A DNA stretch of 64,000 nucleotides from Membranipora membranacea (taxonomy: Eukaryota; Bryozoa; Gymnolaemata; Cheilostomatida; Membraniporidae): NCBI GenBank assembly GCA_914767715.1, contig OU612067.1:22976162-23040161 (forward strand), in the 5' to 3' direction. The notes below the pieces were generated by a model. The model was not told the DNA's origin. It saw nothing but the letters and a program-made list of their open reading frames with translations, and searched no databases. Numbering within the stretch: position 1 is the first letter of the stretch; every line of letters starts with the position of its first letter. The position numbers and the translations under genes are program-made. This document shows positions 11,169-26,100 of this stretch, piece by piece.

Positions 11169-14100
11169 CTGAAGTAGAGAAAAAAAGAAAAATGACCACA
11201 TTATGACTTAATATTTGTGTGCCAATGTATCTACACCGCCTATTTCTACCATCTAAAACAATCTGAGATTGATAGGTTTATCATTGTATGCTGCATATTT
11301 TGTTCTAAATGTCTAAATGTTCTATTTTCGATCAGACACAACAAGGAGGAAAGCAGCTATTGAATTGTCTTCTTGATTGTTTTGACATGAATTGATAACT
11401 TTACAAATTCATAACGGTGTGAACTGTATGACAAGAACCGGGTGTAATTTTGGGGGAGGGGGGTTCCTTTGTCGATTGACTCGGCTCTCAGCACCCTCAT
11501 AAGTAGATATTCTTGTTATCATATATTCACTATTCTGAACTGAACTCACTTCCAGCACATGCTTGTACTATGACAATCTTTGGTCTGCCTCTCATAACAG
11601 GGAAGTTCTTTGGAGAAAGTAGGTCATAGATATCCGTAAGCCTAATGAAGACTCTGTCACAGCCTATGATACAGCCCTCATCTCCGTGACTAGTCAGTAC
11701 CAGTACAAACATTCCCATCTGTCTGTGGACTGATTGTCCCGCAGAATCTGTTCTCTGTGTTTCTCTGTGAATAGTGTCTATCATCTCCTAAGGAACAAGA
11801 AAGCAATATACCCAAAATCAATACATTGAAGTGTACATTGCAGGTTACTTAATTAACCTGGTTTCTGGCTAGTTGTGTAAGTTTTAGAAACAACTAGAAA
11901 AGTATCATTTGGGTATCATCATAGAATGATAAGTGAACTGTAGATAGTGGTTGATATTGCTTACCTTAGCAGTATAGTTGGTATGATCACCTACAGTAAC
12001 AAGCCCAAGTTTCTCAAGCACACACTTCATATTCTGATAATCATGCTCTGAACCCCTTCTTGACTGGTTGTAGTGGTTGGACACAATCAGCGCTCTACCT
12101 CGACTTTCTGTCATCTGGTACTTAGCCTAAAATAAGACAAAAAAACAGAAAAATTGATCAAGTTATATCAATGTGTATCGCAATCTCATGATAACGGTCA
12201 TCCATTCAATAACAGGCTGAAATACTGGACAAGAGCAGGTTGAGATAGTGAATGAGATACTGATTCCATTGTTACTATTACTCTTCAACTAAATCAGCCA
12301 AGTTTTAGGTATTGTAACAGTTTCAATAGTGCAGAAAATACAAATCTGATTAAAATACACCAGGATTATTTTGTTTGGCTTTGGTCAAGGATTTCTTTGT
12401 TAGTAGAACTAGGCATTGGTGTCATTATTCTGATATATAAAAACCTGATTTTCAAAACTTTGATCTGCTATTTGCGGGTCTATATTTATATCAGGCTGTC
12501 CTTGCTTCATCAGCTGCAATATATCTTCTACTTCTGTCATATGTATTCCTGCATCTGCTGCCTCTTGTTCATTGACTGTGAGAGCAAATATAAGTAGGCT
12601 ATATGTAGTGTTATAAATGAAGACATGTTATCGAAGCTTTATATGGTTAGTGAGAAACAAGGGACATTTATATTATCTAGGAACCACAGTGAACTGCATA
12701 ATGAGTGAATATTTGTTAGACTATCAACTGAATGTTTTTGTGGAGGTTCACAAGTTATCTGAGTAAATAACAGTGCCAATAAGTATCAATATAAAGAATA
12801 AACATGGTCTCATCACTTTTAATGCACAATCCATCTGGTTGACATTGTGACTTACTTGGGTCAGCTGGCATCTGTTCCCTCTTGATGAAGTCTTCTAGCA
12901 CTCTCACTCCTTCAGTGTTGATTTCCAGACCTAATAAATTACAAAAATATTGCTATTGATTGTTGTATTAAATATATTTACCTAGTAGTGAACTAAATTT
13001 TGATTTTTAAATGCATGCAAAATTAGGAGCTATGAATCATAGGGTCACAGCATCAGACTTGCCAACCTAATTTTTCCAAAATGAGTACAAAAATTTGCAA
13101 AATGCTTAAAAATGAGTACAAAACTCCAGGGTGCCTCAAATGACCAGAAAACGCCCCAAAAAAATTTTCGCGCTTCGCGCGAAAAATGCTATTATCACAG
13201 TAAGTAGTCCTTAGTAGCGTAGGAGTGCAGATCATTCAACATTAGTCTTTTTTCCTTTGCGTTGTAAGGTGCAGTCTGCTAATAATAAATGAGAAATTGT
13301 TTGTAACCTAGCCTGTCTGACAAGACAGGCTATTTGAAACCCTGTTTGCCCATCCTCCCTGGTTTGCCCTTGAAACACTGGGTCAGGAGATCTGAGTTAT
13401 CTCACCCCAACAAGGAGGTAGACAACTTTGTTACTCTGATTAAAGAAAAGTTGAAGTTGGCAGAACCACAATATTCTACAATGGATTACTAGTTATGTTG
13501 TGTCTCATTGAAGAAAAGTTGCAATTTGGCTCATGCAAAACTTGGACAGGTAAAAAGTCAACTGTAAATCAACATCATGGTTTTCTGCAGCCAATACCAG
13601 ATTTTTAGTCTATTATTTAACCATGACAACCAAGTAAACACTAAAGATAAAAGATGCGTTTTTGATTGCCTAATTAGATGAACAGGCGTTTGGAAAACCA
13701 TAAATGAGTACAACTAGCGTTTTGCGTTTAAAACTCAATTAGTGTCAAATAAGCGTTTACAAACGCTTTATGCGTACAGGTTGGCAAGTATGCAGCATAC
13801 ATATTATACATATTTGACTCACATGGGAATCTGAGAGGTTTGGGAACATTTGATCCTGACACATTATCACACCGGCACGTCTCATCTCCAGTGAAGACTG
13901 TGAGATGTGAATTGAGGGGCTTGTAGCTTTTATGTGATTTGTAGCTCTTTCTGAACCATTCAGGATTGACCAGAGTCGTTGGTGACATTTGTTCTGTCAG
14001 CAGACAATGAGAGCAGTAGAAGACATGCTCATAACGAACTCCTTTCCACACAGATTCCAGTTCAGATGTGAGCTGCTTCATCGTACCCAACAGGCTCTTC

Positions 14101-17100
14101 CATGCATCGCAGATTCTCTTAGCTGGTGTAAGAACAATCAGTGACACTTGTTTCTTGTTCTGGTCGTGTAACAGATATCTCATTATTCCGTTATCTTCTT
14201 GTACTTGAGCACCGTTGCTACCAGCTTCTACTGTATTGACTGGATTGATGTGTATGTCTAGAAACCCTGCGGTAATCAGATGAAAGATGTACCCGGGTAC
14301 CGACATACCGTTGAGATACAGATCGATTTTCAGTGGAAATAGCTTTGGGCTAGGTTTAGCTGCAGATATGATTTGACTGCTGAAATAAGGAATGATAAAC
14401 TTCATGCTGTCATCTTCTCTCCCTATGGGCCCGCAAATCAGGTGGAATGTTTTCAGAAGTGTTACGCCCACCTCAGCTGGCAGCTCTGATTCAGATTTGA
14501 GCAGATTGTGAAGCAGGGCAGCATCGATGACCCCTGTTGCTTTGAAATCCTCCACCATTTTCACATACTCTCGTTTGTCAACATCTCTGTCATGGAATCG
14601 GTAGGGCACAAAGACCTCAATACGATCATCCCATGTTTGGTCAACCCGATGATCATACAGTGTCCCTATGAGAGAGACAAGAACATCAGGTCGATGGAAT
14701 ATATATTCACACAGCTTGTCATCGTTTTGATACCACATAATTCTTCCTATTTCATGAATGTATTGTAAGATATATCGTTTTCTGCTCTTACGGAAACCTT
14801 TCACAATGTCAGTAACCTTAATAAAAGGCTTGTCTGTCTGCACGGTAAGATCCATGAGTGTCTTATACCAGCTACCTGGTATCTCCGTCATAAGATGAGA
14901 ACCGGCTTCGCTAAGGGTCTTCTTAAGAGAATAAATAACAGTTTCAGTCGAAGTAGCAGATAACTCCAATACAATATTGATGAGGGGCTTAGATTTGTCA
15001 CTGAAACTTGTCATAGAAAAGAAAGGGCTTGTAGGGGAACCAGCACTCTCTTCTGCCTCTATTATCTGGAGGCGCAGTTTTTCTGCTGTTGCGATAAGCT
15101 GCTGCTTTCTTATATTAAGCTGCTCTTCAGTAAGCTTATCAGTATGCGTGAGAACTAGCACTGGTTGTCCAAGGTTAGGACGTGCTAAGTAGACATGAGA
15201 TATCCATCTCATACAAAGATCTTGTGTTGCAGCATCCTCTCCTTTATCAGTCACCAAACTGTCAAAATCTGCTATATCTATGACAAGAAGCGGGACAGAC
15301 TGGATTTTAAATGTTAATTGGTAGGCAGGGTAATACACTTCGTGCCCACCAAAGTCAATGAAAACTAGCCTAGATTTGTCATCCACTTCCGCTTCACAGA
15401 TATTGAACACTCGAGTTGCTTCGTCCAGCTTGGAGTCTGTAGCAGATCGTTTTGTCAGCACCCGCTGATTTTCCTGAACACTTCTAACCAGGCTTGTTTT
15501 TCCCGCTCTACTTTTGCCGATCACAGTTACTGGGATAAGTTTTACGTTGCTTTCTCGCTTGAACTTTAGATCATCTAGATACTTCTGTAGAGCTTTTCTA
15601 CCCTGTTTAATGACGGCGTAGGGAGGAGATAAAAGTGCCTTGCAGCCGCTAAAGTCGAAGTTTATCAGTGTTTTGTTATTGAGGAGGCTCTCAGGTATTG
15701 AAGTGAGTTTCTTGTTGTCGCTTACATCCAGTGATGTTAACTGTTTGAGGTTCCCAAGGCTGTAAAAAATAACCATATTTGTTAGCTGTGGTATGAATTT
15801 TGCTTGTTTTGAGAATATTAATGATAAATTGTTAACTATTGTTGATTTAGCAATGGAAGTCTGTCTGTGTTTTGTCGTTTAGAGGTGAGTTGTTTGTTGG
15901 ATCTTATATCCGGTGATTGTTATTTGTTCGAGCTTCCCAAGGCTGCCATAATCACCATATTTATAAGCTATGCTTTGTCTTTTGCTTGATTGGAGAATAT
16001 TAATTATTATTGTTGATATAGCGCTGACCAAGCCTAAAAACCTTTGGTCTAGAAGAATTGCAATAATGAAGAAAATCTTGGTCAGATAATTGGCTGGATT
16101 GAATTTTGAATGCGGGGTCATTTGTGTATTGGGTCAGGATCTCTTCAACAACAATTTGAGGAAATTACATTTAATATGCTTATTATGGCCTATTATGCCA
16201 ATAACTTTCACTAAGACACAAAAATAGTGAAACAATATGGAAAGCAAAATACTGCATTGATGCGAAATAGGTTAGCCTGCTCATATTTAATAGGACAGAT
16301 ATCGGTTTTAGCATATATTTTGATGATGAAAGTGTTTTGATTATCAATGCTTATGATCAATTTTCGGGGGATTGCTATTTGATATTTGTTGTCAGGCTGC
16401 TATATTGATGAATTTCAGATCTTCGAAAACCCTTAATTCTCGGCCACTTGCATCTAATGAGAAAATAAAATTGCATCCAGACAAGACAAATGACTGATCA
16501 AACGAATCTTTTTATCTGATAACATAAGTCTGTCTATATTTTTGTAGTTAACCGTGGAAGGGATAATACATGCTTTTTGAGCTCTTTCTCCCTAACCCAT
16601 CTTTTGTTGGTAACTTAAAAAAATTTAGTTACCGAATCACAATGGAGCAGCCATTCACTATGATCCCATTCAATTTTCCACGTTGAATGAAGTTGACCAT
16701 TCTCAATTCAAATGGATTCCTACTACACCATGATAAAACTTGCCTGCCCGCCTGGTCGGGCCTCCCGGATTTTTTTTTTTTTCATGTGTGTTTATTGCTA
16801 AAGATAAAATTGATAATATATTTAGACAAAGTGAAATTGAGTGAGAGAAAGGCATAAGATTGAATCATAAAACGTGAATAATTGCAATATAAATATGTAA
16901 AAAGTAAAGGAACAGTCTGATAGCCTGCGGCTAGCGTGTAGACCGGCCAACTGTAAATCACGAAGGTCAAATACAAGACACACCGGCAAGGACGCGTAGG
17001 ACGTGTGCCCCCACCAGCTGCAGTCACCACTGCCCCACAGACAGGAAGCTAGGCTCACGGGCACGCAAGTCTGAGAGCCTATCTCCACTCCCTTTAGGCA

Positions 17101-20100
17101 CTTGCTGTACAGTGACACGCCAGTGCATAACAAGGACCTCCCACCCCGATTGTTGTTGGCTTTTTTTTACTTGAGGTAATTGCTTTCTGTGTTGTAAAAA
17201 GTTTTGCATTTTAGATTCATCAGGAACTCAGTTGAATATGTTTTTAAAAGGAGTTTTAAAGTAAAAATTTCAAGTAGCATTTGGATAATTCCCAAAGTTT
17301 AAAAAAATTATGTTACATGTTCTCTGAGTTTTTTGTTCAGAATAACACATACACACACTTTTTGAAGAATAAACACTCGTCAAAGATTTGTGTTGGTGGC
17401 ATGGCCATAGTCTTGTATGCTATCCATTCATTCATTCATTCGTGGCTTCCATACGACACAGTTCTGAAAGCAAATGAAGCAACACAAACTAATACACACA
17501 AATATTGCATCAATGCTATTTCCATGATTCTATAACTCCTAAGACCAATGTGAAATTGAATCTTCAAAACATATTGAGAGCAGCTTTAAAAGGTCTTCTT
17601 CTCCAGCCCCCAGCACCCTCGGATGTTAACCTCTTCAACCTCTCCAACCCTCATATTACATCCACGAAGAGTAACAAACTTAGAGATTGCCCACTACAAT
17701 GTTCACCTTTACCTACAATGTTTACCTCTACAATGTCCACCTCTACAATGCTTTGCTGAAATATAACCTTGAACCTCATGCACTCAATTTCCGAATACAA
17801 ACCTAAGCAACAAATAAACCTATTGATCTTTGGTTATTTGAAACTAAGCGAAGGGGTCTGAAGCTGGTGTATGTGTAAGTCTCAGTTGCGGACAGGTAGA
17901 AGTAATTTATAAATTGATCAACTAAACACTAAACACCTTGAATGCCGCCATTCAACTGACCCACTAATACCAATTTAAGTTAGTACAATTAGATTCATGG
18001 TTTTTAAAGACAGGCAAATTCATGAAAATTACCTCACGGGAATATAAATGAATGTGAGTGTCTACAAATATGAGTATAATCATCCAGTCTGAGAAACTAG
18101 TCAAGTTTTGCAGATCAAAATCTAGTTTCCCTCAGTCACCTTACATTATACTCTATTACACATCACCACAACAACTTATTGCTGGAAAATCCATATCATA
18201 ATAACAATAAAGGATTTTATAAAGCTATACATGCTGCTAATTTGGCGGACGAGTGGACCTACGGGCTTATGCCTAAGGTTAGCCGTGACTGCGTTGGTTA
18301 GATCTTTATGTTCCCTGGCCCAATATCCCCCGCTCATGTCACATAGACATACTACAGCACACTCACGAGGAGCAACACCAAGCTTGTCAACACCCCCACC
18401 CCAACCAAGGGTCAAACCCCCACTGCCATGCGTCACGATCAGATGCAGAAGATGATAGAGAACCTTGATGCTAATAAAGCGTTTATGGAAGAATGACTCA
18501 ACAACATCTCCGAAGATCTACCAAAGGTGCTGAATAGAATTGATACCATCGAGAGAAAGCAGAAAGAAACTGAAGATAAGCAGACCGAGATGGAAAATTG
18601 CCTTAACTTCTATGGTGACGAGATCATGTCATTGAAAACAGAACTTGCAGCCATTAAAACGAAGAAGATGAAGGAAATGGAGGCAAGTGCGGTGAAGGTA
18701 AAACAGGACGACGAGATGCGGCAGCAAGTGAATAAGCTTCAACAAGATCTTAACCTAAAACAATTGAGGATAACGGATACCCTTAACAACTGCTGAGAAC
18801 CTGACACTGCTCATGGAGAAGCTGGCTGAACTGTTGAAGGTCGACAACTTTGCTAGAAATGATGTTGATTCAGTCTACCGCAGAAGAGTTAACACCCTAC
18901 CACAACCTCCTCCATATTCATTCGATTCAAATCGCTAGCTATAAGAGATGAATTCAATGACGGACATAAGCAGATTGGTCACCACAGCATCACGACTGAC
19001 AGCCTGGGTATGTCAACTAAGTCCAAAATAATCGTCAATGAGTATTTAAACCCTGCTGAGCAAAAACTCTTCTACCTAGCATGACAGAAACGCGCTGAAC
19101 TGCATTACAAGTATACATGGACCAACCACAAATAAGTATTCATGCGTAAGGAGAAGTCGTCTGACATCATAGGAATTGTTGATGAAACAACGCTAAACAA
19201 ACTGAAGTAAAAATGATACCATAAACTTAATTTTATATATTTTTTAAGTCTCTCTTTTTATAACCATAACCAAATGGCCAGTGTACCTGAACTAGAAGAA
19301 TCATTTTTTGTAGAGCATTTTGCTAATATTTTAGCATGTGAAGTAAATGAAAAGCTAGAAATCAGTACCAAGCCTTACCAATACTTCATTTAAACATACG
19401 TAGCCTAAGTCAGAAAATGGAATAGTTGGAATTGTTTCTAGCATCCCTGAATACAAAGTTTTCCTGCATCATTTTAGCAGAGACATGGTTCTCATGTGAG
19501 ACATTTTTCCTCAGTATTATATGGATGGTTATAATTTGTTATCAAACCGAAATGGAGGTGGCATTGCTATTTATGTGAGTAAGATGTTTGAGGCTAGTGT
19601 GACAGACATCTCTTTGGCTGGTTGCGAGGCACTGCGAGTGCGGATTGGTGAGTCTGGACTGGATGTGTGCACTGTGCTCGATGTCTACCGGGTGCCCTCG
19701 GGCTCTTCGGGGGCTTTTCTTGGGGATTTAGCTCTGGTTTTGCCCACTTTCCCCTCGAACTGACTTGTTGTTGGTGACATCAATATTGATTTAAATCCAG
19801 AAAATTAATTGGACTCAGCTTCAGAAGACTATAGCAAGTTGATTCAAAGCCAATGTTTTTATAATCTTATTCAATCCCCAACAAGAATTGGCGAAACCAT
19901 AATAAGTATTTTAGATCTAATAGGTCTTTGTAGCAGAAACTAAAAAAAATATTGAGTTGCTCTGTTTCTAGTGCCATCTGATTGTTATCTCCTAATCTGA
20001 AAGTGAGTGCAATGGTGGTATTAAGGGATCGAGGCAAATGAACAACAGTTTTTCACAATTATTTATTTATTTTAATTGTTTTATGTATGACAATCAGCAG

Positions 20101-23100
20101 TGTAATAGTCACTTCAATTTCCTTGGATGTATGTTCAATCATTCCATGTTTTGATATTATATTGATAGAGAACAAAGTGCTTTTAATAAGCATTATTATT
20201 TTTAGTATCACCTCAGGACTTCACATTAATCAACCCCTACCCACAGAGTGATGTGATGACTGACTAGATGTGATATCACTTACTTAGCTGTAAGCATTGT
20301 CACGACTACTAGCAAGTAGTTTGAGTAGGCCGTACTTCTAGAGTACACTGTGCAGATGAGCACAGTAGCTATAAGTGTGTCAGGTGATGATTATTACATG
20401 GTGGCTTAAGGCTTGTCAGGTGAAAATCATGACAGAGCGCGGAAAATGTCCGAAGTTTTATTCACTGCGCAAGGCATATTTGTTTCCCCATCAAACCAGT
20501 CCCAGTATGAACTCATTTACACTTGAGTGTCATGGTGTGTTATATAATCACCAATTGGCTGCACCTATGATATTAATGGTCGTAAATTATTAAGTGTGTG
20601 GTATGCTCTACGATATTACTTCATCCAGCATGGTCTCTGGATACAGCAGTTACAGTTAGTCTCAGTCAACCATGATTTCATTTGAGTACCTTGAAATTGC
20701 ATGTTGATAACATTTTTGTGACAGTCACTGAGATAATGTTAGGTAGTAAAACATATCCAGAGGTAACTATGTGATGATTAATGAGTAACACACACAAAAA
20801 CGAAGAGCACTCATAATTTAATCTGTGTCTTTTGCAACAGCAGGTTGTTTTATCAGGGGTAGACGAGATGTCATGTAAAAGTATAGAAATGTTACAGGGA
20901 CTACTGATAATAAGCATTCAGATTGGAAGTGATGACTTTTGGATGTCATAATTCTGACAACAGCTGCATGTGGCGATTTCCAACTAAAATAAGGGTTGGT
21001 ATTTTAGCGTAAATAGTTCATTAAACCATATCATCTTATACCAATTTGGTGAAACCATTTTTGAAGCACTGTCCCAAAATTTGCTGCAAATTTTCTATAG
21101 TACTATATCATGTAATATATGATACCCAAGTGCAAGGTTTTTATACCAAAATATTTTTACAAAGATTATTTTGATTACGGTAAAAAAGATAAAATGTTCA
21201 CCTCTATTGTGAAATATCATATAAACCAACGAATCATGAGCTTTACACCGATTGTATATCACAGGCCAATGTACATCTAACTGCTGGGTGTCTGTTTTGA
21301 AGGAAGGATACGTAATGAACCAGTGAAAAGTATATTAGCACCAAGATATTAATCGATTTCCTTATCCTCATAGTTGTGACCAGCATCTCAAATCACAGGA
21401 GTGATTCCCTCGGTTTTTTTTCTAATGAGAACATATTAATGGTTTTCTGACATTAAAATCCAAGTATTGAACTAGTACTGTACCAAAACTCTCTATAATT
21501 TAATAAACAGACCTGAATCCTAAGCTACAGTAAAGTTGCCAGCAACTCCCCATAATAATGATAAATCATGACAATACAATTTGTTACAAATAAACACAGA
21601 GAGGAAACAATACAGTTACAGTATATGGAGAGTGATAGTAAGATAGAGGATATGACTCACTTCTCAGGTAGAGTTCTCAAGTCACACGCCTCCAAATCTA
21701 TTATCTTAAGTGACCTCATCCCTCCTAGTCCTTCAGGTAATGTCTGTAGGTTGTTATTAAAGCGTATATGTAACTCCTCCAGTTCAGACAGTGAGCAGAT
21801 GCTGTGGGGATAAAATGTTGACCAATAAATATATATAGTTTTCCGACTTAGATTTTATTACTGCCACTGGCTGAGAAGAAAATTAACAACAATAATAATC
21901 ACAGGATTTCTACTGTTTGGTAAAATAATTTGATGTTAAATCATGTCTAATTTTGCATACAAAGTACCACTAACAAAAAGTAGGTTGAGACTTTGGACAA
22001 CCTTGATAAGCAAGCTAGGGGGCCTGTTACAAGTGTGAGGCATCTTCTCTAGGAAAAGAGACAAGAAGCAAAAGAGACGAAACGCAGTGGCATGTTAAAG
22101 GGGCCCTTATTAGCCTGCAGGCTCACAGTATCAATAAACCTAACTAAAAAAGCAATACGACAGTGGTCAGTAAGCATAACAAACAGTTGATAGAGAATTT
22201 CTTATCCTAGTGATTTAAAAATAAGGATTTTTTTATCAGGATGTAAAACTAATTAAGTTTGACCATGCATATTCAGAATACTACCGATACATTCTCATTC
22301 CTAAAATTAAATATGTTGGGAGTAATCCTGTCATATAAATAAAGAAGATAACTACCTTTTGCCATGTGTATCGAAGGTGAACTTGACACCAAAATATTGC
22401 CTTTCTGAGAGAACCCTTGTATTTGTATCATTAGTATAAGATGTATAAAGTACAGATTCAGTTCAGTACATGAAACCCTGTTATCTATCTGCACCTGACA
22501 GGTACATAATCTCTGTCAACAGGTGTTAGATAGTCTGCTATAGGACATTGCAGCGGAAACTGACAAATATTGAGTTGTTTTGTTCATAATGTTATAATGT
22601 GTTTTGTTAAATGTAAGCACTAATTGGGTGCAGTTAAGTTTTTCTTGGTCCAAAATTCTGGAGTGTCTCATTTTTTTTGTGATGTAATTTTCACCCTGTG
22701 TGGTATGCTCTATTATTATATTACTTCATCCAGCATAGTCTCTGGATACAGCAGTTACAGTTAGTCTCAGTCAACCATGATTTCATTTGCGTATCTTGAA
22801 ATTGCATGTTGATAACATTTTTGTGACAGTCACTGAGATAATGTAAGGTAGTAAAACATATCCAGAGGTAACTATGTAATGATTGTCTTTTGCTTGATTG
22901 GAGAATATTAATCATTATTGTTGATATAGCACTGACCGAGCCTATAAACCTTTGGTCTAGAGGAATTGTAATAATGAAGAAAATCTTGGTCAGATAATTG
23001 GCTGGATTGAATTTTGAATGCTGAGTCATATTCTTTGTGTATTGGGACAGGATCTCTTCAACGACAATTTGAAAAAATTACATTTATTATGCTTATTACG

Positions 23101-26100
23101 TCTATTACTTTCACTAAGACACAAAAATAGTGAAACAATATGGAAAGCAAAATACTGCATTGATGCGGAAAAGGTTAGCCTGTTCATAATTAAAAGGCAG
23201 ATATTGGTTTAAGCATTTATTTTGATGATGAAAGTGTTTCGATTATCAATGCTTATGATCAATTTTCGGGGGATTGCTATTTGACATTTGTTGTCAGGCT
23301 GCTATTTTGATAAATTTCAGATCATCGAAAATCCTTAATTCTCGGCCACTTGCATCTAATGAGAAAATAAAATTGCATCCAGACAAGACAAATGACTGAT
23401 AAAACGAATGTTTTTATCTGATAACATAAGTCTGTCTATATTTTTGTAGTTAACCGTGGAAGGGATAATGCGTGCTTTTTGAGCTCTTTCTCCCTAACCC
23501 ATCTTTTGTTGGTAACTTAAAAAAATTTAGTTACCGAATCGCAATGGAGCAGAAATTCACTATGATCCCATTCGATTTTCCACTTTGAATGAAGTTGACC
23601 ATTCTCAATTCAAATGGATTCCTACTACACTCACGATGATAAAACTTGCCTGCCCGCCTGGTCGGGCCTCCCGGATTTTTTATTTTTTTTCATGTGTGTT
23701 TATTGCTAAAGATAAAATTGATAATATATTTAGACAAAGTGAAATTGAGTGAGAGAAAGGCATAAGATTGAATCATAAAACGTGAATAATTGCAATATAA
23801 AAATGTAAAAAGTAAAGGAACAGTCTGATAGCCTGCGGCTAGAGTGTAGACCGGCCAACTGTAAATCACGAAGGTCAAATACAAGACACACCGGCAAGGA
23901 CGCGTAGGACGAGTGCCCCCACCAGCTGCAGTCACCACTGCCCCACAGACAGGAAGCTAGCCTCACGGGCACGCAAGTCTGAGAGCCTATCTCCACTCCC
24001 TTTAGGCACTTGCTGTACAGTGACACGCCTGTGCATAACAAGGACCTCCCACCCCAATTGTTGTTTTTTTTTTTATTGCTTGAACTAATTGTTTTCTGTG
24101 TTGTAAAAATTTTGCATTTTAGATTCATCAGGAACTCAGTTGAGTGTGTTTTTAAAAGGAGTTTTAAAGTGAAATATTCAAGTAGCATTTGGATAATTCC
24201 CAAAGTTCAAAAAAAATTATGTTTCATGTTCTCTGGGTTTTTTGTTCAGAATAACACGTACACACACTTTTTGAAGAATAAACACAATGTCCACCTCTAC
24301 AATGCTCTGCTGAAATATAACCTTGAACCTCATGCACTCAATTTCCGAATACAATCCTAAGCAACAAATAAACCTATTGATCTTTGGATATTTGAAACTA
24401 AGCGAAGGGGTCTGTAGCTGGTGTATGTGTAAATCTCAGTTGCAAACAGGTAGAAGTAATTTATTAATTGATCAACTAAACACTAAACACCTTGAATGCG
24501 GCCATTCAACTGACCTACTAATACCAACTTAAGTTAGTACAATTAGATTCATGGTTTTTAAAGACAGGCAAATTCATGAAAATTACCACATGGGAATATA
24601 AATGAATGTGAGTGTCTACAAATATGAGTATAATCATCCTGTCTGAGAAACTAGTCAAGTTTTGCGGATCAAAATCTAGTTTCCCTCAGTCACCTTACAT
24701 TATACTCTATTACACATCACCACAACAACTTATTACTGGAAAATCTATATCATAATAACAATAAAGGATTTTATAAAGCTATACACACTGCTTATTTGGC
24801 GCACGAGTGGACCTACGGGCGTATGCTTAAGGTTAGCCTTGACTGCGTTGGTTAGATCTTTATGTTCCCTGGCCCAATATCCCCCCATCATGTCACATAG
24901 ACGTACTACAGCAAACTCACGAGGAGCAACAACAAGCTTGCCAACACCCCCACCCCAAACCCAGCATCAAATCCTCACTGCCATGCAGACCGAGATGGAA
25001 AAGTGCCTTAACTTCTATGGTGACGAGAGCATGTCATTGGAAACAGAACTTGCAGCCATTAAAACGGAGAAGATGAAGGAAACGGAGGCAAGTGCGGTGA
25101 AGGTAAAACAGGACGACGAGGTGGGGCAGCAAGTGAATAAGTTTCAACAAGATTGTATCCTGAAACAATTGAGGATAACGGGAATACCCTTTACAACTGC
25201 TGAAAACCTGACACTACTCATGGAGAAGCTGGCTGAACCTCCTCCATATTCATTCGATTGAAATCGCTAGCTATAAGGGATGAATTCAATGACGGACGTA
25301 AGCGGATTGATCACCACAGCATCACGACTGACAGCCTGGGTATGTCAACCAAATCCAAAATATTCATCAATGAGTATTTAAACCCGGATGAGCAAAAACT
25401 CTTCTACCTAGCAAGACAGAAACGCGCTGGACTGTATTACAAGTATACATGGACCTACCACAATCAAGTATTCATGCGTTAAGGAGAAGTCGTCTGACCT
25501 CATAAGAATTGTTGATGAAACAACGCTAGACAAACTGAATTAAAAATGATACTATAAACTTAATTTTATATTTTTTCAGTCTCTCTTTTTATAACAATAA
25601 CCAAATGGCCAGTGTACCTGAACTAGAAGAATCATTTTTTTGTAGAGCATTTTGCTAATATTTTACCACGTGAAGTAAATGAAAAGCTAGAAATCAGTAC
25701 CAGACCTTATCAGTACTTCAATTAAACATACGTTGCCTAAGTCAGAAAATGGGACAGTTTGAATTGTTTCTAGCATCCCTGAATACAAAGTTTTCCTGCA
25801 TCGTTTTATCAGAGACATGGTTCGCATGTGATACATTTTTATAATTCGCATGGTTATAATTTGTTTATCAATTCCAGATCCAACCGAAGTGGAGGTGGCA
25901 TTGCTATTTATGTGAATCAGATGTGTGAGGCTAGTGTGACGGACATCTCTTTGGCTGGTTGCGAGGCACTGCGCGTGCGGATTGGTGCACTGTGCTCGCT
26001 GTCTACCGGGTGCCCTCGGGCTCTTCGGCGGCTTTTCTTGGGGATTTAGTTCTGGTTCTGCCCACTCTCCCCTCGAACTCACTTGTTGTTGGTGACATCA

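Larger units (their letters stand above)
15960..19925. repeat. Segmental duplication, copy 1
   Basis: The block from about 15960 to 19925 (AT-rich leader, inverted LINE 3' end, LINE ORF1 and endonuclease) is repeated at about 22885-26245 with high identity. Copy 1 carries about 340 extra bases around 17.39-17.73 kb, including a cattcattcattc run. Confidence 0.75.

Noticed and set aside
13728-13822. C-terminal extension of the ROC-COR open frame to its stop
   Set aside because: A gtgagt donor at 13822 and the matching phase of the next exon show this is intron.
23730-24203. 157-codon minus-strand open frame
   Set aside because: It lies in a repeated LINE 3' end; the copy at 16.8-17.1 kb has different breaks and no family motif is seen.
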